Numbered from the stretch's first letter, positions 21,610-30,097 are shown. The stretch is DNA of 30,870 nucleotides from CF-39 sp036518215 (GCA_036518215.1 DATDNP010000190.1:1-30870); one strand, 5' to 3'. Notes: generated from the sequence alone by a model not told the origin. Made by a program: numbers and translations.

Positions 21610-23321
21610 ACTTCTTCACCGAGAACGACGACCTCGTCACCACGTTCGACAAGCTCATCCCGTGGGACACGCTCGTCCCGATCACGCACGGCGCCGACGT
21701 CGACGTCACGGATACCGTCGCGACGTGGCGCGAGATGCTCGTCGCGGCCGGTGAGTACATCGGGACGGAGATCGCGGGACGCGCGAAGGAGATCGATGAG
21801 ATCGGCGTCATCCGCGACGGCGGTCGCGTCGAGACGAGCGCGCCGATGGAGGCGAACCTGAAGGGGCTCGCGGAGCTCGGGTTCGTCGGCCTCTCGCTCC
21901 CCGAAGACCTCTCGGGAAGCGGCATGCCGTTCACGATCTCGTCGATCGGCGTCGGCATGATCGCGCGCGCATGTCCGGCGACGATGGTCGACTTCGGCAT
22001 CGGGTACACCGAGCCGGCCGCGATGATCCTGCGCTTCGGCACGGACGAGCAGAAGCGGAGCTACATCCCGCGCCTGGTCCGCGGCGACATCAAGGGCGCG
22101 GTCGCGATGACCGAGCCGCAGGCGGGGTCCGACGTCGGCAACGTGCAGACGTCCGCGGTCCAGGGTCCCGACGGCTGCTGGCGTCTGGTCGGCCGCAAGC
22201 AGTTCATCAGCGCCGGGAACGGTGACTTCGTCATCGTGCTCGCGCGGTGCGTCGCGGGCTCGAAGGGCCTCGACGGGCTCGGCCTCTTCATCGTCGACCG
22301 CGAGGGCGACAACTACATCGTCGAGCGCGCCGAGCACAAGTTCACCATCCGCGGCTCGACCACGTGCTCGCTCGTCTTCGAGGGGTCGAAGGCACAGCTG
22401 CTCGGCGACGTGGGCGGCGGCTGGCGCGAGATCCTCACCTTCATGAACGAATCGCGCATCGCGATCGGGATCCAAGGGCTGGGCATCGCCGAGGCGGCGT
22501 ATGCGGCGGCATCGAAGTACGCGTCCGAGCGGGTCCAGATGGGCAAGCCCATCCGCGAGCACCCGATGATCGCCGAGATGCTCCTCGACATGGAGACGAC
22601 GATCGCAGGGCTGCGCGCGCTCGCGATCGAGGCGACGCTGCTCCAGGACGAGGTCGCGAAGACGAAGAACGAACGCAGCGAGCGCAAGCTGCGCGAGCTC
22701 ACGCCGCTCGGGAAGAGGTACGGCGCCGAGGACGTCATCCGCGTGTGCCGGAACGCGCTGCAGATCTACGGCGGCTACGGCGTCGTCACCGAGTACGAGG
22801 TCGAGCGGCACATGCGCAACGCGCTCATCCTTCCGATCTACGAGGGCACCTCGCAGATCCAGTCGCTCATGGCGGTGCGCGACCTCATGCGCGTCATCCT
22901 CCGCAACCCGGCGTCGCTCGTCCGCGGCGGCCCGACGCCGATGCTCGCGAAGACGCGCGTCGCGGGTGACTTCGCCGTGGCGCGCGCGACGCTCGTCGGC
23001 GCCCTGCGCGGGATGATCGCGACGATGGCGCGCAAGGGCGGGCTCGACCTCGTCCGCGGGCGGCGGCAGCCGACCGAGGAGGAGACGGCGCCGTTCCTCC
23101 TGCATGCCGAGCGCATCACCGAGACGCTCGCGCACCTGCACGTGGCGCGCGCGCTCGGCGAGCAGGCGCTGCGGCTCCCGGAGCGAAAGCGCCTCGCGGA
23201 GCGCGCAGGCCGGCGCGCGAAGCTCGTCGCCGCGCGCAATGCCGCGGCGATGGGCGCCGGCGACGGCGGCGTGTTCGAGCGGATCGACGAGTGGTCACGG
23301 GAACGCGCGACCGCGCGGTGA
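21606..23321 (+). CDS. Acyl-CoA dehydrogenase with C-terminal extension
   Basis: The 571-residue flavoprotein has the acyl-CoA dehydrogenase signature AMTEPQAGSDVG (168-178), a central beta domain, and QIYGGYGVVTEYEVERHMRN followed by LPIYEGTSQIQ with Glu413, the catalytic base position. About 150 further residues follow, as in the long FadE5/DmdC-like members. It forms the 2,3-double bond of acyl-CoA and passes electrons to an electron-transfer flavoprotein, whose genes are not in the window. The ATG overlaps the previous stop (ATGA), and the stop overlaps the GTG of the TetR-type gene (GTGA). An upstream ATG at 21576 is in frame but lies inside the fused gene and is not needed. Confidence 0.92.
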   Translation: MNFFTENDDLVTTFDKLIPWDTLVPITHGADVDVTDTVATWREMLVAAGEYIGTEIAGRAKEIDEIGVIRDGGRVETSAPMEANLKGLAELGFVGLSLPEDLSGSGMPFTISSIGVGMIARACPATMVDFGIGYTEPAAMILRFGTDEQKRSYIPRLVRGDIKGAVAMTEPQAGSDVGNVQTSAVQGPDGCWRLVGRKQFISAGNGDFVIVLARCVAGSKGLDGLGLFIVDREGDNYIVERAEHKFTIRGSTTCSLVFEGSKAQLLGDVGGGWREILTFMNESRIAIGIQGLGIAEAAYAAASKYASERVQMGKPIREHPMIAEMLLDMETTIAGLRALAIEATLLQDEVAKTKNERSERKLRELTPLGKRYGAEDVIRVCRNALQIYGGYGVVTEYEVERHMRNALILPIYEGTSQIQSLMAVRDLMRVILRNPASLVRGGPTPMLAKTRVAGDFAVARATLVGALRGMIATMARKGGLDLVRGRRQPTEEETAPFLLHAERITETLAHLHVARALGEQALRLPERKRLAERAGRRAKLVAARNAAAMGAGDGGVFERIDEWSRERATAR

Positions 23322-23884
23322 CGCCGCGCGAGGAGGAGATCCTCGCCGCGGCCGCGCGGATGTTCCGGGAGAAGGGCTACCACGGGACGAGCGTCCGCGA
23401 CATCGCGGAGTCCGTCGGCCTCCTGAAGGGCAGCCTGTACCACTACATCCGCTCGAAGGAGGAGTTGCTCGCGCGCCTCTTCGAGGGCGCGCTCGAGGGG
23501 ACGGTGCGCGAGCTCGAAACGATCGCGGCGCGCGACGCGCCGGCCGCGGATCGGCTCCGCGACATGGTGACGGCGTACGTCGGGTCCGTCACCGACAACC
23601 TCGACGCGGTCGCGCTTTACCTGCGCGAGTGGCGCTCGCTCCCCGCGAACGAGCTCGCGCGCGTGCGCACGAGGCGGCGGGCGATGCGGACGATCTTCGA
23701 GGACGTCATCGCCGACGGGATCCGCGCGAGGGAGTTCGCGACGAGCGACGCGAAGCTCTCGGCGCTCGCGATCCTCGGGATGTGCAACTGGATCTACGAG
23801 TGGTACCGGCCGCGCGGCCGGCTGCGTCCAGAGCAGCTCGCCGACGAGCTCGCCGAACGCGCGGTGCGGAGCGTCAGCCGCTAA
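23318..23884 (+). CDS. TetR-family transcriptional regulator, probable repressor of the beta-oxidation operon
   Basis: The product of about 188 residues has a TetR N-terminal helix-turn-helix: EEEILAAAARMFREKGYHGTSVRDIAESVG and the recognition stretch LLKGSLYHYIRSKEEL. The helical C-terminal part, about residues 55-185, would bind the ligand and form the dimer; WRSLPANE and WIYEWYRP resemble FadR/KstR2-like acyl-CoA-sensing members. It is the last gene of the operon and starts by a GTGA overlap with the acyl-CoA dehydrogenase; a GTG at 23291 is an alternative. The near-perfect 18-bp inverted repeat at the operon promoter is the likely target, giving autoregulation released by an acyl-CoA. The ligand is not known. 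The stop overlaps the convergent lipoprotein gene by three bases. Confidence 0.9.
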   Translation: MTPREEEILAAAARMFREKGYHGTSVRDIAESVGLLKGSLYHYIRSKEELLARLFEGALEGTVRELETIAARDAPAADRLRDMVTAYVGSVTDNLDAVALYLREWRSLPANELARVRTRRRAMRTIFEDVIADGIRAREFATSDAKLSALAILGMCNWIYEWYRPRGRLRPEQLADELAERAVRSVSR

Positions 23885-25125
23885 CGACGCGAGACGTCGT
23901 TCGCGGCGAGCACGTGCACGCTGCGGGCACCCGGCGCGTCGGCGAGCTTCGCGACGACGCGGCCGCTCGCGATGTCGATGACGACGACGGCGTCGCCCGC
24001 GAGCGCGTAGAGACGCGCGTTGTCAGACGAGATCGCGAGGGAGCGCGCCGCGATGTCCGGCGCGAGCCAGCCGCGCAGCGAGAGGTCCGACGTCTGGAGC
24101 ATCGCGATGCCGGTCGCGGCCGACGCGTACAGCCGTGAGCCGTCGTGCGCGATGACCATCGTCGCGCTGCGTGGGTCGCCGACGGTCGAACGCGTCGCGA
24201 ACGTCGCGCGGCGTACGACCTTCTGCGCGAGCGCGTCGATGACGCTCACCGTGCCGCCGGCCGTGTCGACGACGTAGAGCGCGCGGCCGTCGTCGGTGAG
24301 CGCCATGGAGAACATCGACGCGGCCGTCCATGTCCCGGCGAGGTCGACGATGCACTGCGCGTAGCGTCCGGGCACGTTCAGCGCGTGCACGAATGGCGCG
24401 CCGTTCGGCCGCATGTAGAGCCCGTACGTCCAGTCGCCCTTCTTGGGCATGACCGACACGTGGAACGTGCCGTCCATGAGGCCGACGGTCGGGTCGTACT
24501 GCGCGATCTGCGTCTTGTCGAAGATGATGTCGGGGCGCAGGACGCCGGCCTGCAGGTCGTAGAACCGCACGTTGTACGCGGTGCTGCTCGCGGTCGGATG
24601 CTCGATGAGATACATCCCGTTGCCGTCGTCGTGGATCGCGTCGAAGGTGAAGCGTGACGACAGCGCGAGGGTCCGCGCGACCTTCTTGTTCGCGACGTCG
24701 ATCACGGCGAAGCGGCTCTCCTTCGAGTCGCGCGCGACGAGCACGAGCCACTTCCCGTTCGGCGAGAAGCCGCTCGGCGCGGCGCCGTAGGCGTTGGGGA
24801 ACGAATAGTCGTCGCCGAGCGCGAGACCGAACACCGTGTCACCGGCGAGCGACCACCCCTGTACCACCGTCTTCTTCGTTCCGGCCGCACCGTTGGCCCG
24901 GACGATGAGGTCGCCCGAGGGCGAGAGGACACCGCCGGGGAGTCTCGCCACCGTCTTTCGAGTCGCGACGTCGATGGCCGTCGTCGCGTCGTCGCCCTCG
25001 ACGACGAGGCGTTCCGCGGTCGGGGCGTGCGAGATGGTGGGTGTCGCCGAGGAGGGCGCCGCCGTCGTGCTGCCGCACGCGGCGCCCAAGAGGAGCGCGA
25101 GCGCGGCCGTCCCGATCCGCTTCAC
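23881..25125 (-). CDS. Lipoprotein with beta-propeller repeats
   Basis: The 414-residue protein begins with a lipoprotein signal (positive KR, hydrophobic stretch, LGAAC with Cys17 as the lipidation site), then a Ser/Thr/Pro-rich spacer. The rest consists of repeats typical of YVTN/WD40-like propellers: AIDVATRKTVARL, AVIDVANKKVARTL, LYVVDTAGGTVSVIDALAQKVV, LYALAGDAVVVIDIASGRVVAKL. It should sit at the outer face of the cytoplasmic membrane and bind a ligand or partner. No catalytic residues are recognisable. The start is GTG at 25123-25125, with AGGAGG only one base before it, which is too close for a normal ribosome site and leaves the start mode open. No other early start codon is in frame. 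Confidence 0.8.
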   Translation of the reverse strand: MKRIGTAALALLLGAACGSTTAAPSSATPTISHAPTAERLVVEGDDATTAIDVATRKTVARLPGGVLSPSGDLIVRANGAAGTKKTVVQGWSLAGDTVFGLALGDDYSFPNAYGAAPSGFSPNGKWLVLVARDSKESRFAVIDVANKKVARTLALSSRFTFDAIHDDGNGMYLIEHPTASSTAYNVRFYDLQAGVLRPDIIFDKTQIAQYDPTVGLMDGTFHVSVMPKKGDWTYGLYMRPNGAPFVHALNVPGRYAQCIVDLAGTWTAASMFSMALTDDGRALYVVDTAGGTVSVIDALAQKVVRRATFATRSTVGDPRSATMVIAHDGSRLYASAATGIAMLQTSDLSLRGWLAPDIAARSLAISSDNARLYALAGDAVVVIDIASGRVVAKLADAPGARSVHVLAANDVSRR

Positions 25126-25161
25126 GCCTCCTGTACAACGACCGCGCCGGGTGGTTCCCGG

Positions 25162-27045
25162 CTACTTCACCAGGCCCATGGCGATCCAGACGGGCACGGC
25201 CGCCGCGATCGCGACGAGGCGGACGATCGTGAGCGATGCGCCGACGATGGTGCCCTGCCGGTCGTCGAACGCCTCGCCGTGCGTCGCGTCGCGCGCGATG
25301 AGGTACTCGAGCCCCTGGTACGGGAGCACCCAGACGTTCGCCGAGACCAGCACCACGAACCCCGCGACCCACGGCGAGATCCCGAGCGCCGGGGCCGCCG
25401 GGACGAGGGCGAGGCTCAGCAGGACCATCGCGGGGCGGCTCGGGAGGAGCACGCGCGAGAGCATCACGAGGACGGCGAACGCGACGACGAGCAGGCCGGG
25501 CGCGCGCACCGCCGACGTCGCATCGAGGAGGAGCGACGCCACCCACTTGTCGACGCCGCCGGCCTGCAGCACCGCGCCCGATCCGAGGAGCACGCCGAGG
25601 AAGACGAGGAATCCCCAGTCGAGCGAGCTGCGGAAGCGCTCGCGGTCGAGCACGCCCCACGTGACCGCGACGAGGGATCCGAGCGCGAGCCACGCCGGCT
25701 CGATCGCGACGAATGGCTGCACGACGAGCCCGAGCACGAGGATCGCCAGGCCGAGGAGCGCGATCTTCTCCTGATAGGAGATCGCGCCGAGGATCCGCGT
25801 CTGGCGGCGGACGGTCTCCGCCTCGACGCGCGCGCTCGCCTCGGGCCGCAGGACGACGAAAAGGACGACGAGCGCGCCGAGAAGGCAGACGATGCCGACG
25901 GGTGCGGCCGCGATGAGCCAGCCGAAGAAGCCGAAGCGCCGCTGGTCATCCGGTGACAGCAGGCCGACGACGAAGAAGTTCGTCGCGAGACCCGTGAGGA
26001 ACACGCTCGAGAAGTACCAGTAGCCGATGAGGCCAGCGAACCCGAGCGACGCGCTGCCGCGGCTTCGCGGCTGATAGCCGAGCGCGCGGGCGAGCTCGTG
26101 CGCGAGGGGTGCGATCGCGGCGACGCGCGCGACGGAGAGCGGGACGAGCGGCGTGAGGACGACGCCGCCGAGGAGCAGGGCGAGCATCTGGCCGCCGTGC
26201 GTCGCGGGGAACGCGCGCAGGAGCGCGAGCGCGGCGCGGAAGAGCAGTCCGGCGCGCAGCATCGCCGCGGCGAGCGCGAGCGCGCCGAGGGCGAGCACCC
26301 ATGAGGATGACGCGAACCCGCTGAAGATCGTCGCGATCGGTGCGAGCCCGAAGACGCCCCAGGCGGCCGCCATGCCGACGGCGACGGCGAAGTCGGGGAC
26401 CGGCTCGAGGAGCCACGCGATGGCGGCGCCGATGAGGACGAGCAGGATGTCCCAGCCGCGCACCGTGAGCCCGGCGGGCGGCGCGAGCTGCGCGAGCGCG
26501 AGGGGCAGCGCGATCGCCACCGCCGCCCCGGCAAGCCGCGCTCTCGCGGGTCGCTTGGCGGGGCGTGCTTCGAGCTGCAGCGGCTGCTGGTCCTCGATGA
26601 CCGGAGCGCCGATGAGCGCTCGCTGGCGTCGGTCGACGATGTCCGCGAGCGTCGTCGCGACGGCAAGACCCATGTCGGGCCGCTCCCGAACGAGCTGCTC
26701 GAAGCGCTCCCGCGGGAGACGCCACACGCGTGAGGGCTTCTCGACCCGCACCGTCGCCGTCCGACGGTTGAGCAGGAGGCCCATTTCACCGAACGAGCCC
26801 GGTGCCGCGACGACACCGACCCCGATGTCGCTCTCACCGGAGCGGACCGCCGCGCTGATCTCGCCCGTCTCGAGCAGGTAGAGCTCGTGCGCGATCTCAC
26901 CCTCGCGGGTCACGATGTCGCCCTTCTTCAGCTCGAGCGGCTCGAGCGCGCCGGCGAGCCGCGCGAGGCTCACGCGGTCGAGGTCGCGGAAGTACGGAAC
27001 GAGACGCAGCAGCGCTTCGAGATCCTCTTCCCTGTCCCCGGCCAT
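25162..27045 (-). CDS. Cyclic-nucleotide-binding domain fused to SLC13/DASS-type anion transporter
   Basis: The 627-residue protein has two parts. Residues about 15-135 form a cyclic-nucleotide-binding domain of the Crp type: LKKGDIVTREGEIAHELYLLETGEI, then FGEMGLLLNRRTATVRV, which has the Gly-Glu and Arg of the phosphate-binding cassette. From about residue 170 there are ten or more membrane helices with the pattern of divalent anion:sodium symporters (LLEPVPDFAVAVGMAAAWG, LTPLVPLSVARVAAIAPLA, DWGFLVFLGVLLGSGAVLQAGGVDKW, ANVWVLPYQGLEYL). It may move dicarboxylates, sulfate or similar anions and be gated or tuned by cAMP or cGMP. The gene starts 19 bases after the CapA-like gene stops, on the same strand. 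The transported anion is unknown. Confidence 0.87.
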   Translation of the reverse strand: MAGDREEDLEALLRLVPYFRDLDRVSLARLAGALEPLELKKGDIVTREGEIAHELYLLETGEISAAVRSGESDIGVGVVAAPGSFGEMGLLLNRRTATVRVEKPSRVWRLPRERFEQLVRERPDMGLAVATTLADIVDRRQRALIGAPVIEDQQPLQLEARPAKRPARARLAGAAVAIALPLALAQLAPPAGLTVRGWDILLVLIGAAIAWLLEPVPDFAVAVGMAAAWGVFGLAPIATIFSGFASSSWVLALGALALAAAMLRAGLLFRAALALLRAFPATHGGQMLALLLGGVVLTPLVPLSVARVAAIAPLAHELARALGYQPRSRGSASLGFAGLIGYWYFSSVFLTGLATNFFVVGLLSPDDQRRFGFFGWLIAAAPVGIVCLLGALVVLFVVLRPEASARVEAETVRRQTRILGAISYQEKIALLGLAILVLGLVVQPFVAIEPAWLALGSLVAVTWGVLDRERFRSSLDWGFLVFLGVLLGSGAVLQAGGVDKWVASLLLDATSAVRAPGLLVVAFAVLVMLSRVLLPSRPAMVLLSLALVPAAPALGISPWVAGFVVLVSANVWVLPYQGLEYLIARDATHGEAFDDRQGTIVGASLTIVRLVAIAAAVPVWIAMGLVK

Positions 27046-27064
27046 GGCGGCGAAGGGTAGCGGG

Positions 27065-28390
27065 TCAGAGGAGCGAGTGGCTCCAGACGCGATCCATGAC
27101 GCCGCGGTATGCCGGCTCGTCGGGTCTCAGCAAGCGCGGCCGGTACCAGTCCTCGATGAGCGTCGGCATGATGCGGACGGATACGAGGCGATCTCCCCAG
27201 AACGACAGCTCGTGGATGCTTCCCTCCCTCGTCTCCTCGGACCACATCTGGTCGAAGACGAAGTTTCCGACGCCGTACGCGATGTACGCCCCGCGATAGC
27301 GCTCGACGGACTGCACCCAGTGCGGGTGATCGCCGATGACCGCCGTCGCGCCCGCCTCGACCATCGCGTGGGCGGCCGCGACCACTTCGGGACGCGGATG
27401 GTCCTCGTACTCGATGCCCCAATGCGCGAGGACGATGACGTCGTCCGCCGCGAGGCTCGCGCGCGCCACGTCCATCCGGACCTTGGCGAAGGTCGGGTCG
27501 TCGTACGCGATCGGGTTGCTGCCCGCGGTGGTGCGCGTCGCCCCGTACCACGGGCCGGAGACGCCGTCGTACGCGAGCACGGCGACGCGATGGCCCGCCG
27601 CGGTGACGACGACCGGCGCGCGCGCGAGCTCGGCGTCCGCCGCGGCGCCGACGTGTGTGATGCCGGCGCGATCGAGCGCGCGCATGGTATCGAGGACGCC
27701 CTGCGGCCCTGCATCGCCGATGTGATTCGCGGCGAGGGACACGACGTCGATGCCGGCGTCGGCCACGGCCGGTGCGTAGCGCTCGTCGCCGACGAACGTC
27801 ATGCACGCATCGCAGTACCGGTTCGCGTTGCCCGACAGGGGCGCCTCGAGCGTCGCGAGCGTGAGGTCCGCCTTCCGCAGCGTGTCGCGCACCTCCGAGA
27901 ACGCCGCGCGCGCGTCGCCGCGGTACCTGTTCTCGATGCGCTCCTGCACGCCGCGGCCGAAGATGATCTCGCCGGCGGCGAGCACGCTCCACGTGTCGGC
28001 CACCGGCACGTCGTCCCGCGCCGCGATGCGCAGCGGCCAGTTCGCGACGTCGCCGTCGCGCCAGACGAAGCGCCCATCCAGCTCGAGCGTCTTCACCGCG
28101 GTCGAGACCATCGTCGCGGGCACCAGCGCGACCTCGCCCGTGGCGCGTACGCGCTGGATCGGGTCGGCAACGCCGAGCACGTGGGCCGACGGGAGCAGCT
28201 CGCTCACCGTGCCGGCGAGCGCGTCCGGCGTGATGACCCAGGCGAGCTCGCTCGCGCGCACGCCGATGAGCGGCGAATCCATACGCGTGACCGGCACGAG
28301 CGGCTCGGTGGGCGCGGTCCACGGCGCGTCGACGGGTGCGTGCGCGGCGATGAGCGGGAGCGCGGCGACGACCGCGATGAGACGTCGCAT
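27065..28390 (-). CDS. CapA-family protein (metallophosphoesterase-like, poly-gamma-glutamate type)
   Basis: The 441-residue protein has an N-terminal signal peptide (RRLIAVVAALPLIAAHAPVDAP), so it is exported. Residues about 60-150 are not assigned. From about residue 165 it follows the CapA/PgsA fold: GEIIFGRGVQERIENRY, LATLEAPLS, VSLAANHIGDAG, then LAHWGIEYEDHPRPE, IGDHPHWVQSVE and YGVGNFVFDQMW, which hold the Asn/His residues expected to bind metal. The family is named for capsule poly-glutamate synthesis but its chemistry is not settled. No other capsule genes are near. Cysteines in RYCDACMTF could form a disulfide. GATACT lies seven bases before the ATG at 28388-28390, a possible leaderless -10 element. 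Confidence 0.85.
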   Translation of the reverse strand: MRRLIAVVAALPLIAAHAPVDAPWTAPTEPLVPVTRMDSPLIGVRASELAWVITPDALAGTVSELLPSAHVLGVADPIQRVRATGEVALVPATMVSTAVKTLELDGRFVWRDGDVANWPLRIAARDDVPVADTWSVLAAGEIIFGRGVQERIENRYRGDARAAFSEVRDTLRKADLTLATLEAPLSGNANRYCDACMTFVGDERYAPAVADAGIDVVSLAANHIGDAGPQGVLDTMRALDRAGITHVGAAADAELARAPVVVTAAGHRVAVLAYDGVSGPWYGATRTTAGSNPIAYDDPTFAKVRMDVARASLAADDVIVLAHWGIEYEDHPRPEVVAAAHAMVEAGATAVIGDHPHWVQSVERYRGAYIAYGVGNFVFDQMWSEETREGSIHELSFWGDRLVSVRIMPTLIEDWYRPRLLRPDEPAYRGVMDRVWSHSLL

Positions 28391-28460
28391 GCGGCCGAGT
28401 ATCTCGCCGGTCGCTCGGCTGGGATATGGCCCAACGACTCAACGATCCGCGTCCGATGCC

Positions 28461-28489
28461 TTGCCAGACAGGCGTGCGCTTGTTAGAAT
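28461..28489 (+). promoter_or_regulatory. Consensus sigma-70-type promoter of the HNH gene
   Basis: TTGCCA (28461-28466) and TAGAAT (28484-28489) are separated by exactly 17 bases; each matches five of six consensus bases. Transcription should begin near 28496, giving a leader of about 24 bases with AAAGGT before the ATG. It is the only promoter in the window with a clear -35 box and lies in a locally AT-rich stretch. Confidence 0.7.
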
Positions 28490-28519
28490 ATATGTTCGAT
28501 ATCGTTAAAGGTCGCGGAT

Positions 28520-29215
28520 ATGGCCGAGCTAAGGCTGTGCCGCACGTGCGGCCAGATGAAGACGATCGATGAGTTCGACATCCGTGCGGACACGGGGCGA
28601 CGACGCACTGAGTGCAAGGAATGTCGACGCGCGTACCAGCGATCGCGCGTCCCAGCGGATCGAATACGCACGCGTTTCGTCGTCGGGACGTCAGAGCTAC
28701 TTCGCTGTCGCAAGTGCGGCGAGTTGAAACCTTGGACAGAGTTTCCGCGACGGAGTCGCGAATCCCATCGTCTGCAGACGTGGTGCAAGGCCTGTTTCGC
28801 CGCGTATAAGGCCGAACGCCATCAGCGCAACCACGACCGCGAGATGCTGCGGATCCGACGCAACCAGGCGGCGCGCATCGCGCTCAATCGCGCGGCGGTC
28901 CTCGCCTACTACATGACGCATCCATGTGTCGATTGCGGCGAAGCTGACCCGGTCATCCTCGAGTTCGATCACGTCACGGGACAGAAGCTCATGGATGTAT
29001 CCGCGATGGTCGCAGCAGGTTATCCGTGGGCGAAGATCGAAGCCGAGATCGCGAAGTGCGAGGTGCGTTGCGCCAACTGCCATAGGCGTATCACGAATGC
29101 GCGGCGACGAGGCGCGATCGCTGAGGACGGATTCGCGGCATTCGGCGCCTGGATGCTCAGCGACCCCGGCGCGATTCGAACGCGCGACCAACAGCTTCGA
29201 AGGCTGCTGCTCTAA
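28520..29215 (+). CDS. HNH-type endonuclease-like protein with two zinc ribbons
   Basis: The 231-residue protein has two N-terminal four-cysteine ribbons, CRTC/CKEC (about residues 7-35) and CRKC/CKAC (about 63-91), a basic helix, and a C-terminal HNH module: HPCVDCGEADP, LEFDHVTG with the Asp-His pair, and RCANCHRR at the end. Such proteins bind DNA and cut it, or act in phage-type packaging and homing. Base use is visibly less GC-biased than in the neighbours, and the promoter is different in type, so transfer from a mobile element is likely. The last 18 residues (from about SDPGAIRTRDQQ) are antisense to a tRNA-Arg gene; the stop codon lies inside that tRNA, so the natural end of the protein may once have been elsewhere. 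Confidence 0.8.
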   Translation: MAELRLCRTCGQMKTIDEFDIRADTGRRRTECKECRRAYQRSRVPADRIRTRFVVGTSELLRCRKCGELKPWTEFPRRSRESHRLQTWCKACFAAYKAERHQRNHDREMLRIRRNQAARIALNRAAVLAYYMTHPCVDCGEADPVILEFDHVTGQKLMDVSAMVAAGYPWAKIEAEIAKCEVRCANCHRRITNARRRGAIAEDGFAAFGAWMLSDPGAIRTRDQQLRRLLL

Positions 29216-29275
29216 TCCGCTGAGCTACGGGGCCATGCGCTCTGCGGCGACCCCGGCGCGATTCGAACGCGCGAC
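29160..29275. repeat. 29-bp direct repeat made by the 3' halves of two tRNA-Arg genes
   Basis: Positions 29160-29188 and 29247-29275 are identical over 29 bases. They cover the T arm, 3' acceptor strand and flanking base of the two tandem tRNA-Arg genes. Repeats at tRNA 3' ends can serve as attachment sites for integrases, but here the simple explanation is duplication of a tRNA gene. Confidence 0.7.
29161..29234 (-). tRNA. tRNA-Arg (anticodon TCG)
   Basis: A 74-base cloverleaf can be folded: acceptor GGCCCCG with CGGGGTC, D arm GCTC/GAGC, anticodon stem GCAGC/GCTGT around loop CTTCGAA, and T arm GCGCG-TTCGAAT-CGCGC. The anticodon TCG reads CGA codons. No CCA is encoded. Fifty-five bases overlap the HNH gene on the other strand. 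Confidence 0.88.
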
Positions 29276-29320
29276 TTCTTGCTTCGTAGGCAAGCGCTCT
29301 ATCCGCTGAGCTACGGGGTC
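29248..29320 (-). tRNA. tRNA-Arg (anticodon ACG)
   Basis: A 73-base cloverleaf can be folded: acceptor GACCCCG with CGGGGTC, D arm GCTC/GAGC, anticodon stem CTTGC/GCAAG around loop CTACGAA, and T arm identical to the neighbouring tRNA. The anticodon ACG, edited to ICG in bacteria, reads CGT and CGC codons. It lies 13 bases upstream of the second tRNA-Arg and is probably transcribed with it. Confidence 0.92.
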
Positions 29321-29334
29321 AGTCAAACGAGTCA

Positions 29335-29340
29335 ATTCTA
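29335..29340 (-). promoter_or_regulatory. -10 element TAGAAT of the tRNA-Arg pair
   Basis: On the minus strand TAGAAT ends 14 bases before the mature 5' end of the first tRNA-Arg, which leaves room for a short 5' leader to be cut by RNase P. No clear -35 box is visible upstream, where the end of the Crp-family gene lies. Confidence 0.5.
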
Positions 29341-29347
29341 CCGGACG

Positions 29348-30037
29348 CTACTGCCCTGCGTCGCGTGGCCACGCTCGCGCCGCGAGCGCGCCCGCGTCCA
29401 GCACGACGATGCCTGAGCGGCTCACGCGCACGACGGCCTCGTCGCGCATCTCGCGGAGCGCGCGCGCGACGACCTCGCGCACCGAGCCCGCGAGATCCGC
29501 GAGCTCCTGCTGGCTCACGTGCGCGACGAGCGCGCCGCCCTCGGCCTCCTGCTCGCGCGCGGCGATCTCGAGCAGATGACGTGCGACACGCTGCGGCACC
29601 GTGGCGAACGCGGCCGCGGCGACCTCCTGCCAGAGCGCGTGGATCGTCGCGGTGAGCTCGCCGATGAGCGCCCAGGCGAATTCGGGCTCGGTGCGCGCGA
29701 GCTCGCGCATCGTGTCCGTGTCGATCCGCAGCCGCTCGGCGTCGGTGAGCGCCTGCGTGTGGAGCGGCGCCGGGCCACCGTGCGCCGCGATGACGCCGAG
29801 CACATCGCCTTCGCGCGCGTAGCGCACCGTCACCTGTCGTCCATCCGGCCCGACGAAGTACGTGCGGAGCAGACCGCTCACGACGAGCGACGGCCGCGGC
29901 TCCCGGCCCGGCAGGTACGTCGTCGTCCCAGCCAAGGCGGTCTCGAGCTGCGCACCTTCGAGGAGGCGGTCGAGCGTCGGCGCGGACAGTCCCGCGAGGA
30001 AGCTCCGCGCGATCGCGGCGCGGACCCGGTCATCCAT
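29348..30037 (-). CDS. Crp/Fnr-family transcriptional regulator
   Basis: The 229-residue protein has an N-terminal cyclic-nucleotide-binding-like beta barrel (about 15-120; LVVSGLLRTYFVGPDGRQVTVRYAREGDVLGV) and a C-terminal Crp-type winged helix (about 150-220; VSQQELADLAGSVREVVARALREMRDEAVV). The barrel lacks the usual Gly-Glu and Arg-Thr/Ser-Ala of a cAMP-binding cassette (GVIAAHGGPAPLHTQAL instead), and there is no cysteine for an FNR iron-sulfur cluster. It probably senses another ligand or signal. It is divergent from the acyl-CoA carboxylase gene across a 66-base spacer, so that gene is a likely target. Start at ATG 30035-30037; a second ATG follows four bases on but out of frame. Confidence 0.88.
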   Translation of the reverse strand: MDDRVRAAIARSFLAGLSAPTLDRLLEGAQLETALAGTTTYLPGREPRPSLVVSGLLRTYFVGPDGRQVTVRYAREGDVLGVIAAHGGPAPLHTQALTDAERLRIDTDTMRELARTEPEFAWALIGELTATIHALWQEVAAAAFATVPQRVARHLLEIAAREQEAEGGALVAHVSQQELADLAGSVREVVARALREMRDEAVVRVSRSGIVVLDAGALAARAWPRDAGQ

Positions 30038-30091
30038 CCCGTGCGATGGTATGCAGCGACGGCGCGCAGGGCACGCTCGGGCGCTCCGACC

Positions 30092-30097
30092 TAGGAT
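30092..30097 (+). promoter_or_regulatory. -10 element TAGGAT of the carboxyltransferase gene (leaderless)
   Basis: TAGGAT is followed by six bases and GTG at 30104, the same layout as at the thiolase and LysE-type genes. It sits at the end of the 66-base spacer shared with the divergent Crp-family gene. Confidence 0.5.

Noticed and set aside
29160..29275. Attachment-site pair bounding a mobile element
   Set aside because: The 29-bp direct repeats are simply the matching 3' halves of two tandem tRNA-Arg genes, 87 bases apart, with no integrase between or beside them.
28926..29309. Second coding frame over the HNH gene end and both tRNA genes
   Set aside because: Its C-terminal part is the familiar false translation of tRNA genes (TPARFERAT repeated), and it has no other support.
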